In this document: positions 57,175-64,000 of the stretch, one piece after another
How positions within the stretch are numbered: position 1 is the stretch's first letter
Layout: every line of letters starts with the position of its first letter
Notes under the pieces: generated by a model
Told to the model about the DNA's origin: nothing
Databases searched by the model: none
The model's input: the letters and a program-made list of their open reading frames with translations, nothing else
From: Streptomyces sp. NA02950
GTDB lineage: Bacteria; Actinomycetota; Actinomycetes; Streptomycetales; Streptomycetaceae
Direction: 5' to 3'
DNA length: 64,000 bases
Assembly (NCBI RefSeq): GCF_013364155.1
Contig: NZ_CP054916.1
Location: 2,541,001 to 2,605,000, forward strand
Position numbers and translations under genes: made by a program

Positions 57175-58656
57175 CTTGGGTTCTAACGGTCCTCGCAACA
57201 CCCGCGATCTGTGGGAGTTGCGAGGACCGTGGCCGTTGGACGGGATGATCTTGCGGGGTTGAGGGAGCGTTTCCTTGCGCGGCTGGATGCCGTGGGGAAC
57301 GTGACCGTGGTGGCGCGTGAGCTGGGGGTGAACCGGAACACTGCCTTCGGCTGGGCCCGAAAGGCCGGACGGACCTCGGTGCGCCTGCCTCGGCGGCACC
57401 CCGGGCGCGACGAGTACGAGCGGCTTCGGGCCGCCGGTGTCGCACGTCGGGTGGCGGCCCTGCAGGTCGGGGTGAACGAGCGCACGGCCAAGGACTGGGA
57501 CTGGGGCGTCAAGAAGACCGGCACCACGCGCACTTACGCTGACGGCCGCCGTGTCGACTACAGCACCGGGACCGTCACGATGTGCGGTGTGACCACGGCA
57601 CCGGTGGGCCTGACGGCCCTGGAGAAGCAGCTTCACCCGCGGTTCCTAGCGCTCGCCGAGCGCGAGAAGATCCGCGATCTGCGCGCGGCGGGGCAGTCGC
57701 TGAGGGCGATCGGACGGGTCCTGGGACGGCCGGCGAGCACCATCAAGCGGGAGATCGACGCGAACTCGGGCAGCGAGGGCTACCAGCCCTACGCCGCCCA
57801 CCGGGCAGCGGCAGCGCGCAGACCCCGGCCCAAGGAGCGCAAACTGCTGCGCGAGGGACGGCTGCGCCGCTTCGTCCGGGACGGACTGCGCCAGCGGTGG
57901 TCACCGGCACAGATCTGCCACGCTCTACGGAGAGAGCATCCCGACGACGAGAGCATGCGGGTGAGCGTGGAGACGGTCTACCAGGCACTGTATTTCCAGG
58001 CCCGCGGCGGCCTGAAGCGGGAAGTGCAGGCCGCCATCCGTTCCGGCCGGACCCGCCGCAAACCGCGCCGGGACTCCCAGCGGCGCACGCCCCGGTTCAT
58101 CGACCCGATGGTGATGATCAGCGACCGTCCCGCCGACGTCGAGGACCGGGCCGTGCCCGGTCACTGGGAAGGCGACCTGATCATCGGCGCGGGCGGGCGC
58201 TCCGCGATCGCCACCCTGGTCGAGCGCAGCACCCGTTACACCCTGCTGGTCCATCTGCCGGGCGGGGCCCACGACGCCGAGACCGTCCGCGACGGCCTCG
58301 TTGCCACGATCCAGACCCTGCCCGCCCACCTGCGCGGCTCCCTCACCTGGGACCAGGGCAGCGAGATGGCACGCCACAAGCAGTTCAGCATGGCCACCGG
58401 CATGCCCGTCTACTTCTGCGACCCCGCCAGCCCCTGGCAACGCGGCTCGAACGAGAACACCAACGGCCTCCTGCGCCAGTACTTCCCGAAAGGCACCGAC
58501 CTCAGCGTCCACAGTCCCGAAGACCTCGAACACGTCGCCCAGGAACTCAACGGCCGCCCACGCAAGACGCTCGGCTGGGATACCCCAGCCGAGCGTCTAC
58601 GTGATCTACTCACCACCTGAAACCAAGTGGTGTTGCGACGACCCCTTGAATCCAAG
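57175..58656 (+). mobile_element. IS30-family insertion sequence, copy 2 (1482 bp)
   Basis: Identical to 3146-4627, shifted by 54,029 bp, same orientation. It sits in the AGAT tetraloop of a perfect 19-bp palindrome. The target duplication differs from that of copy 1, so the two are separate insertions. Their identity implies recent movement. Confidence 0.93.
57211..58620 (+). CDS. IS30-family DDE transposase, copy 2
   Basis: 469 residues, identical to the protein encoded at 3182-4591, with the same DDE residues (D322, D381, E415) and the same hairpin over its start region (57187-57229). It is intact and runs towards the 3' end of hflX, so read-through would be antisense to hflX. Confidence 0.93.
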   Translation: MGVARTVAVGRDDLAGLRERFLARLDAVGNVTVVARELGVNRNTAFGWARKAGRTSVRLPRRHPGRDEYERLRAAGVARRVAALQVGVNERTAKDWDWGVKKTGTTRTYADGRRVDYSTGTVTMCGVTTAPVGLTALEKQLHPRFLALAEREKIRDLRAAGQSLRAIGRVLGRPASTIKREIDANSGSEGYQPYAAHRAAAARRPRPKERKLLREGRLRRFVRDGLRQRWSPAQICHALRREHPDDESMRVSVETVYQALYFQARGGLKREVQAAIRSGRTRRKPRRDSQRRTPRFIDPMVMISDRPADVEDRAVPGHWEGDLIIGAGGRSAIATLVERSTRYTLLVHLPGGAHDAETVRDGLVATIQTLPAHLRGSLTWDQGSEMARHKQFSMATGMPVYFCDPASPWQRGSNENTNGLLRQYFPKGTDLSVHSPEDLEHVAQELNGRPRKTLGWDTPAERLRDLLTT

Positions 58657-58659
58657 GAT
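58657..58659. repeat. Target-site duplication GAT, right copy (IS30 copy 2)
   Basis: Matches 57172-57174. Confidence 0.7.
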
Positions 58660-58678
58660 CCGGGGGCGGGCCCTCGTC
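58660..58678. terminator. Right arm of the hairpin split by IS30 copy 2
   Basis: Exact reverse complement of 57152-57170. It lies 65 bp past the hflX stop on the minus strand. Confidence 0.88.
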
Positions 58679-58742
58679 GTCTCGGCTGCCGCGCCGTCGT
58701 CGGGCGCAGAGGCGCGCAGAGGCCGCGACGGGAGGCCGGACG

Positions 58743-60266
58743 CTACTGCGATGCGGCCGCCGTCGGCGCGTACCGCTTCAGCTCGGCCGCCAGCTCCTCG
58801 TGCACCCGTGCCTTGAGCAGCGTGCCCTCCGGGGTGTGCTCCTCGGAGATCACCTCACCGTCGGCGTGGGTGCGCGAGACCAGCTGGCCCTCGGTGTAGG
58901 GCACCAGGGCCTCGATCTCGACCCGCGGCCGCGGCAGCTCCTCGTCGATCACGGTGAGCAGCTCGTCGATGCCCTGCCCGGTACGGGCCGACACCGCCAT
59001 CGCGCGCCGCTCCAGGCGCAGCAGCCGCTGGAGGACCAGTGGATCGGCCATATCCGCCTTGTTGATCACCACGATCTCGGGCACCTCGATGGCGCCCACA
59101 TCGCGGATCACCTCGCGCACGGCGGCCAGCTGCTCCTCCGGCGCCGGATGCGAACCGTCCACCACGTGCAGGATCAGATCGGCGTCGCCGACCTCCTCCA
59201 TGGTGGAGCGGAACGCCTCCACGAGGTGGTGCGGAAGATGGCGCACAAACCCGACGGTGTCCGCCAGGGTGTAGAGCAGTCCGCTGGGTGTCTCGGCCCG
59301 GCGCACGGTCGGGTCCAGGGTGGCGAACAGCGCGTTCTCCACCAGAACGCCCGCACCGGTGAGGCGGTTGAGCAGCGAGGACTTACCCGCGTTGGTGTAT
59401 CCGGCGATGGCGACCGAGGGGACCTTGTGCCGCCGACGCTCCTGCCGCTTGATGTCGCGGCCGGTCTTCATCTCGGCGATCTCGCGGCGCATCTTCGCCA
59501 TCTTCTCGCGGATGCGGCGCCGGTCCGTCTCGATCTTGGTCTCACCAGGACCACGGGTGGCCATACCGCCGCCCGAGGAACCGGAGCCCCCACCACCCAT
59601 CTGCCGGGACAGCGACTGACCCCAGCCGCGCAGCCTCGGCAGCATGTACTGCATCTGCGCGAGTGAGACCTGCGCCTTGCCCTCACGGGACTTGGCGTGC
59701 TGGGCGAAGATGTCGAGGATCAGGGCGGTGCGGTCGACCACCTTGACCTTGACGACGTCCTCGAGGTGGATCAGCTGGCCGGGGCTCAGCTCACCGTCGC
59801 AGACGACGGTGTCGGCGCCGGACTCGATCACGATGTCGCGCAGTTCCTCGGCCTTGCCGGAGCCGATGTAGGTGGCCGGATCCGGCTTGTTCCGGCGCTG
59901 GATGACCCCGTCGAGCACCAGGGCACCCGCGGTCTCCGCGAGGGCGGCCAGCTCGGCCAGGGAGTTCTCGGCGTCATGGACCGTGCCGGACGTCCAGACA
60001 CCGACCAGCACCACGCGCTCCAGGCGCAGCTGCCGGTACTCGACCTCGGTGACGTCCTCGAGCTCGGTGGAGAGCCCCACCACGCGCCGCAGCGCGGCAC
60101 GGTCGGAGCGGTCGTACTGGTCGCCGTCACGCTCCTCGTCGATCGCGTGACCCCAGGCGACGTCCTCTTCCATCAGGGCGTCGGCCCGAAGGCTCTCGGC
60201 GAGGCGCTGCCGGTCCTGCGGAAGGGAAGAGGAGTGGGTCAAAGGAATCCTTACGTCGTGGGACAT
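58743..60266 (-). CDS. hflX: GTPase HflX
   Basis: A 507-residue OBG-type GTPase. The N-terminal HflX domain contains PDPATYIGSGKAEELR and VVCDGELSPGQ; a glycine-rich hinge (MGGGGSGSSGGG) follows, then a coiled coil and the G domain with G1 GYTNAGKSS at residues 289-297, G3 DTVGF and G4 NKAD. It binds 50S and 70S ribosomes and rescues or splits stalled ones under stress. The N-terminus is extended by about 80 residues compared with enteric HflX. ATG 60266 gives MSHDVRIPLTHSSS. Its natural terminator is split by IS30 copy 2. Confidence 0.94.
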   Translation of the reverse strand: MSHDVRIPLTHSSSLPQDRQRLAESLRADALMEEDVAWGHAIDEERDGDQYDRSDRAALRRVVGLSTELEDVTEVEYRQLRLERVVLVGVWTSGTVHDAENSLAELAALAETAGALVLDGVIQRRNKPDPATYIGSGKAEELRDIVIESGADTVVCDGELSPGQLIHLEDVVKVKVVDRTALILDIFAQHAKSREGKAQVSLAQMQYMLPRLRGWGQSLSRQMGGGGSGSSGGGMATRGPGETKIETDRRRIREKMAKMRREIAEMKTGRDIKRQERRRHKVPSVAIAGYTNAGKSSLLNRLTGAGVLVENALFATLDPTVRRAETPSGLLYTLADTVGFVRHLPHHLVEAFRSTMEEVGDADLILHVVDGSHPAPEEQLAAVREVIRDVGAIEVPEIVVINKADMADPLVLQRLLRLERRAMAVSARTGQGIDELLTVIDEELPRPRVEIEALVPYTEGQLVSRTHADGEVISEEHTPEGTLLKARVHEELAAELKRYAPTAAASQ

Positions 60267-60449
60267 GTCTTAACCGACAACGCGTGACGGGCCCGCGGGA
60301 TTCCCGCGGCCGGCCGCGACGCCGACTCATCGATGGTGCCACGCGGCGGCCGGGCCGTCACCCGGGTTTCACGGGCGGCTGCGGGGTGTGGCGCCCCGCG
60401 GAGACCCGGCCGGGCTCCACCCCTGGCCGGGCTCCTGTCCGGGGCCCTG

Positions 60450-63400
60450 TCACGGGTCCCTACCTTCTTGATCGGGCTGAGCGAGCCATTCGTAGGGTTG
60501 GCTCACCCAGGGGCGCTGGGTGTGGCTATCACTGGTCTGCCGCTCGTGGCTCGGGAGGATTGGCCGCCCGGCGCCCCACGACGACTCGGCCGCCAATTGG
60601 GAAATGCGACAAGATCGCTTTGTAGGGACTCGTCGGCGAGGTCGTCTGTGGGACACGGCACGACGACGATCAGGAGAGCGATGCACCCCCGCGTATGGGC
60701 CGGAATCGACGCCGGCAAGGCCCACCACCACTGTGTGGCAATCGACTCCGAGGGGAACAAACTCCTCTCCCGCCGCGTGGCCAACGACGAGCCGGAACTC
60801 CTCCAACTCCTGGCCGATGTCCTTGCGCTGGGCCATGAGGTGGTCTGGGCCGTCGACCTCGCCGACGGCGGCGCCGCACTGGCCATCACCACCCTGCTCG
60901 CCCATGACCAGCAGGTGCTCTACATCTCCGGTCGCACCGTCAACCGTGCCTCGGAGGCATACCGGGGCGAGAGCAAGAGCGACGCCCGCGACGCCGCGAT
61001 CATCGCTGATCAGGCACGCATGCGCCGCGACCTGACCCCGATGCGATTGCCCGACAGCCTCAGCGCCGAACTGAAGCTCCTCACTGCCCGCCGCACCGAT
61101 CTGGTCTGCGATCGCACCCGCACCATCAACCGGCTCCGCGCCCAGCTGAACGGCATCTTCCCCGCTCTGGAACGGGCATTGGACCTGAGCAACGCGGGCC
61201 CGCTGATCCTGCTCACCGGATACCAGACCCCGGCCTCTATCCGGCGGCTGGGCCGCACCCGCCTGGAGGCATGGCTTCGCCGTCGCAAGGTCCGCAGCGC
61301 CGGTCAGGTCGCCCGGACCGCGCTGGAGGCCGCCGAACGGCAGCACACCGCCGTGCCGGGGGAAGACGTCGCCGCCGAGCTGGTGCACACGCTCGCCCAG
61401 CAACTGACCGCTCTCAACGAGCAGATCGCCGCAGTGGACCGTCGCATCGCCGAGCGGTTCAGGGAGCACGAACTCGCCGAGGTCATCACCAGCATGCCCG
61501 GCATCGGCCCGACTCTCGGTGCGGAGTTCCTCGCTGCCACCAACGGTGACATGGAGCTCTTCGGCTCCCCGGACCGGCTTGCCGGCTTCTGCGGTCTGGC
61601 TCCCGCCTCGCGCGACTCCGGCCGCATCAGCGGCAACCTGCGCCGACCCCAGCGATACCACCGCGGCTTGCAGCGTGTCTTCTACACCTCCGCGCTGATC
61701 AGCATCCAACGCCACCCAGAGTCCAGGGCGTTCTACGACCGCAAGAGGGCCGAGGGGAAGCGCCACACGCAGGCCGTCATCGCCCTCGCGCGCAGACGTG
61801 TCAACGTCCTGTGGGCACTCCTGCGGGACAGGCGCTGCTACCAAGCGGTCCCACCCGTCGCTATGGCGGCATGAGGACCCGAACAGCTCATCGCTGACGC
61901 TTGACAACGTCATTGGGAATCCTCCTCCGGCTCCCGCCCGCGCTCCCGGCCCCGTCCCCACCTTCCGCCCCGCCTTCGCGTCCGTCCCCGCCTCCGCCTT
62001 CGGCGCGGACTTCCAGGTGGGACGGCCGGGCATCGGCGGCGTCTTCGCCCCGTACAGCCACGGGTTCAGGAACCCGGCCAGATCACGGCCCGCCACCTCC
62101 GAGGCGAGCGCCACGAAGTCCGTGGTGGAGGCGACGCCGTCGTGGTGACGGAGCACCCATTGCCGCTCCAGCCGCTCGAACGCCTCCCGCCCGATGTGCT
62201 GCCGCAGCGCGTACAGGACCAGGGCGCTGCCGTCGTAGACGACCGGACGGAAGATGCCGATCTGCTGGCCGGGTTCGGCGGGTCTGGGCGCGGCGGGCGG
62301 CCCTCCGGCGGCGCGCCAGCCGTCGGACAGCCGGTACGCCTCGCGCATCCGCCGCTCCAGGCTCGCCTTGCCCCGCTCGTCCGCATAGAGCGCCTCGTAC
62401 CAGGTCGCATGCCCCTCGTTGAGCCACAGGTCCGACCAGCGGCGCGGGGCGACGCTGTCGCCGAACCACTGGTGCGCCAGCTCATGCACCATGATCGACT
62501 CGAGATACCAGCGGGGCAGACCATGGCCGGTGAACAGACCGCGCTCGAAGAGGGAGAGCGTCTGTGTCTCCAGTTCGAAGCCGGTGCTGGCGCCCGCGAT
62601 CAGCAGGCCGTAGGTCTCGAAGGGGTACGGCCCGGCCTTCCTCTCCATCCAGGCCAGCTGTCCAGGAGTACGCGACAGCCAGGGCTCCAGCCGCTTCCGG
62701 TCCGCGGCGGGCACGACATCGCGCACCGGCAGTCCGCGCGGCCCGGTGCGGCGCAGTACGGCGGAGCGCCCGATGGAGACCTGGGCCAGCTCGGTGGCCA
62801 TGGGGTGGGCGAGACGGTACGCCCAGGTGGTCCGCGCCCCCTTGCGCACCCGCTCCAGCGGCAGGCCGCCCGCGACGACGGTGAGGTCGCGCGGGGCGGT
62901 GATCCGGAAGGTGAAGCGTGCCTTGTCGGACGGGTGGTCGTTGCAGGGGAAGACCCGGTGGGCGGCGTCGGCCTGATTGGCCATGGCGAGTCCGTCACGG
63001 GTGCGGACCCAGCCGCCGTCCGCCGCGTCGCGCGGATCGCTGGTGTGCCGGAGGGTGATCTCGAAGATGTCGCCCGCTCCGATCCGGGTGGACGGGGTGA
63101 TCACCAGGTCCTCATCGGCGGTGGTGAACCGCGCGGGTGCGCCGTTGACCCGGACCGAGCGCACGCTGCCCCCGGCGAAGTCGAGATTGACGGTGTGCAG
63201 CGGGGCGGTGGCGCGGGCGGCGATCGTGGTGACGGCGCGGAGCGGCCGGTCGGCGCGCCGGTAGTCCAAGGCGATGTCGTACGCGGTGACGTCGTACCCC
63301 GGGTTGCCGAGCCTCGGGTACAGCGGGTCGCCGATGCCCAGGGCCCGCGGCCCCGAGGACGCTCCCGGAGCCGACGCCGAGATCCGGCCCGCGGCGGAGG

Positions 63401-63509
63401 AGGGGCCGACGGCGATCAGCGCGACGGCCATGGAGACGGCCGCGAAGGCCGTCCTGCGGCGCCCGGCGGGGGACGAGGGCCGGGGACGGTGCCCCGGGGA
63501 ATGGGTCAT
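60450..63509 (-). CDS. M1-family metallopeptidase; 3' end interrupted by IS110, frame continues antisense through it
   Basis: The genuine part is 61921-63509: a signal peptide (to about residue 45), an M1 beta-domain, and the zinc site H342-E343, H346 and E365 (MVHELAHQWFGD, LWLNEGHATWYE), then a helical end LAGFLNPWLYGAKTPPMPGRP and a Lys/Ala/Gly-rich tail. It is a secreted aminopeptidase N-like enzyme. At about 61920 the gene meets the IS110 right end; by chance the frame stays open across the antisense strand of the element and stops at 60450, predicting about 490 extra nonsense residues. The catalytic domain is complete, so activity may persist. I start at ATG 63509, not TTG 63515. Confidence 0.82.
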   Translation of the reverse strand: MTHSPGHRPRPSSPAGRRRTAFAAVSMAVALIAVGPSSAAGRISASAPGASSGPRALGIGDPLYPRLGNPGYDVTAYDIALDYRRADRPLRAVTTIAARATAPLHTVNLDFAGGSVRSVRVNGAPARFTTADEDLVITPSTRIGAGDIFEITLRHTSDPRDAADGGWVRTRDGLAMANQADAAHRVFPCNDHPSDKARFTFRITAPRDLTVVAGGLPLERVRKGARTTWAYRLAHPMATELAQVSIGRSAVLRRTGPRGLPVRDVVPAADRKRLEPWLSRTPGQLAWMERKAGPYPFETYGLLIAGASTGFELETQTLSLFERGLFTGHGLPRWYLESIMVHELAHQWFGDSVAPRRWSDLWLNEGHATWYEALYADERGKASLERRMREAYRLSDGWRAAGGPPAAPRPAEPGQQIGIFRPVVYDGSALVLYALRQHIGREAFERLERQWVLRHHDGVASTTDFVALASEVAGRDLAGFLNPWLYGAKTPPMPGRPTWKSAPKAEAGTDAKAGRKVGTGPGARAGAGGGFPMTLSSVSDELFGSSCRHSDGWDRLVAAPVPQECPQDVDTSAREGDDGLRVALPLGPLAVVERPGLWVALDADQRGGVEDTLQAAVVSLGSAQVAADAAGVARGGSQTAEAGKPVRGAEELHVTVGGSEELRTESRADAGHAGDDLGEFVLPEPLGDATVHCGDLLVESGQLLGERVHQLGGDVFPRHGGVLPFGGLQRGPGDLTGAADLATAKPCLQAGAAQPPDRGRGLVSGEQDQRARVAQVQCPFQSGEDAVQLGAEPVDGAGAIADQIGAAGSEELQFGAEAVGQSHRGQVAAHACLISDDRGVAGVALALAPVCLRGTVDGATGDVEHLLVMGEQGGDGQCGAAVGEVDGPDHLMAQRKDIGQELEEFRLVVGHAAGEEFVPLGVDCHTVVVGLAGVDSGPYAGVHRSPDRRRAVSHRRPRRRVPTKRSCRISQLAAESSWGAGRPILPSHERQTSDSHTQRPWVSQPYEWLAQPDQEGRDP
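60466..60680 (+). ncRNA. Candidate bridge RNA region of the IS110 element
   Basis: IS110 elements with a long left end encode a structured bridge RNA there that pairs with target and donor DNA. This stretch has no reading frame of its own and shows stems (for example GAGCC/GGCTC around a GTAGGG loop at about 60484-60503). It contains GTAGGGAC (60622) complementary to the left flank at 60456-60463, and GGAGGATT (60554) complementary to the right junction 61918-61925. Exact ends and pairing are unproven. Confidence 0.45.
60681..61874 (+). CDS. IS110-family transposase (DEDD/serine recombinase)
   Basis: A 397-residue protein with an N-terminal RuvC-like DEDD_Tnp_IS110 domain: D10 (WAGIDAGKAHHHC), D59 in the place of the usual Glu (WAVDLADGG), D101 and D104 (SKSDARDAAIIAD). 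A coiled-coil middle leads to a C-terminal Transposase_20 domain (SMPGIGPTLGAEFLA, LAGFCGLAPASRDSG) with candidate catalytic S313. Such enzymes act with a bridge RNA. ATG 60681 follows CAGGAGAG. The gene appears intact and the element potentially mobile. Confidence 0.92.
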   Translation: MHPRVWAGIDAGKAHHHCVAIDSEGNKLLSRRVANDEPELLQLLADVLALGHEVVWAVDLADGGAALAITTLLAHDQQVLYISGRTVNRASEAYRGESKSDARDAAIIADQARMRRDLTPMRLPDSLSAELKLLTARRTDLVCDRTRTINRLRAQLNGIFPALERALDLSNAGPLILLTGYQTPASIRRLGRTRLEAWLRRRKVRSAGQVARTALEAAERQHTAVPGEDVAAELVHTLAQQLTALNEQIAAVDRRIAERFREHELAEVITSMPGIGPTLGAEFLAATNGDMELFGSPDRLAGFCGLAPASRDSGRISGNLRRPQRYHRGLQRVFYTSALISIQRHPESRAFYDRKRAEGKRHTQAVIALARRRVNVLWALLRDRRCYQAVPPVAMAA

Positions 63510-63627
63510 GCCCAACGGCTACCAGCGCCCCGGCGCGGGCGCAGTTCCACCCGACCCGTATCCACCCGATGGAGTTGCGGAAAGCCACGGGGCCCGGCAA
63601 GGGGCGCCAGAGCTGCGGAAGCGGGGG

Positions 63628-64000
63628 TCAGGAACGTGCGCCCGCCATGCTCCGGCTCTCCCGTGTCACGTCGTAGACCCCCGGGACCTTGCGCATCGCC
63701 CGCATCAGCGCCGGCAGCCGGCCCGCGTCGGGCAGCTGGAGCGTGTAGGTGTGCCGGACCCGCTGCTCGCGGGGCGGCTCGACAGCGGCGGCGACCACCT
63801 CAGCGCCCTCGGCGGCGATGGCCTCGGTGAGATCGGCGAGCAGATGCGGCCGGCTGAACGCCTCGGCGAAGAGCGTGACGCGGTAGTCGGCGCTCCCGTC
63901 GCTGTCGACCTCGTCCGCCCATCGCACGCCGACCGCCGTGCGCCCGGCCGAGATCATCCGACCCACCCCGGAACACTGCTCGCGGTGGACGGTGACGGCT
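63628..64000 (-). CDS. RelA/SpoT-homologue (RSH), C-terminal ACT domain, 5' part outside window
   Basis: The 123 visible C-terminal residues read AVTVHREQCSGVGRMISAGR, then VDSDGSADYRVTLFAEAFSR and an ACT domain ending RKVPGVYDVTRESRSM. TVHR-x-x-C and the following ACT domain are the regulatory end of long RSH enzymes that make or degrade (p)ppGpp. The domain has the usual beta-alpha-beta layout. The position beside hflX fits the second RSH gene of Streptomyces as I recall. The catalytic domains lie beyond the window edge, so synthetase or hydrolase status cannot be judged. Confidence 0.8.
   Translation of the reverse strand, partial: AVTVHREQCSGVGRMISAGRTAVGVRWADEVDSDGSADYRVTLFAEAFSRPHLLADLTEAIAAEGAEVVAAAVEPPREQRVRHTYTLQLPDAGRLPALMRAMRKVPGVYDVTRESRSMAGARS

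Larger units (their letters stand above)
60464..61920 (+). mobile_element. IS110-family insertion sequence
   Basis: One intact transposase with a long non-coding left end (about 60464-60680) and a short right end (61875-61920), the IS110 plan. No clear terminal inverted repeats or target duplication is visible, also typical. The ends are inferred to within a few bases from where the M1 peptidase frame is broken and from CCT/TCC sequences shared by both junctions. Confidence 0.8.

Overview
The window is a piece of chromosome from a Streptomyces. The evidence is the very high GC content with GC-rich third codon positions, an HrdB-type principal sigma factor, a WhiH-like sporulation regulator, a rare TTA (bldA-type) codon, DasR-, DmdR/IdeR-, LexA- and NrdR-type operators, and a gene order that matches what I recall (not checked) of the SCO5794-SCO5842 segment of S. 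coelicolor. Most of it is core genome. The accessory part is three insertion sequences.

Layout. 1-3145: a GNAT/acyl-CoA-synthetase-like protein (cut by the window edge), HPr with a DasR-like site, and a GntR/FCD regulator. 3146-4627: an IS30-family element. 4700-11500: an M23 cell-wall hydrolase behind a c-di-AMP (ydaO-type) riboswitch, a pair of M16 peptidase subunits, and parC. 11560-20400: a SEL1-repeat protein, an iron-box-controlled sucrase/ferredoxin-like protein, a DcuS/CitA-type two-component system next to an acetate-type symporter with its DUF485 partner, and a second NarL-type two-component system with a membrane protein. 20500-27600: parE, a small zinc-ribbon protein, a secreted trypsin, hrdB and whiH. 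27800-38000: an ABC ATPase/permease fusion, a NUDIX/winged-helix regulator, DUF4192, a RecQ helicase fused to a phosphoribosyltransferase domain, hypothetical proteins, RNase HII and an ADP-ribosylglycohydrolase. 38300-43500: a histidine phosphatase and an ABC-F protein with a divergent TetR gene and twin operators, then two poorly known proteins. 43600-50500: nrdJ-nrdR and lexA divergently arranged around a shared control region, then a DinG-type helicase. 50700-57100: a three-gene siderophore-synthetase-like operon and a trypsin-like lipoprotein. 57175-58656: a second IS30 copy, identical as far as I compared it. 58740-64000: hflX, an IS110-family element inserted at the 3' end of an M1 metallopeptidase gene, and the C-terminal end of a RelA/SpoT homologue.

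How the parts fit. Replication and repair functions are scattered through the window: topoisomerase IV subunits, RNase HII, RecQ, DinG, class II ribonucleotide reductase with its repressor, and LexA. Envelope and nutrient control sit beside them: HPr under a DasR-type site, the c-di-AMP-gated hydrolase, the acetate symporter, and iron functions.

The most unusual signals concern the mobile elements. Both IS30 copies sit exactly in the loop of a terminator-like inverted repeat, with different 3-bp target duplications, which suggests hairpin-directed insertion. The IS110 element has a roughly 215-nt non-coding left end that is a candidate bridge RNA, and its insertion turns the M1 peptidase frame into a long chimera read antisense through the element.
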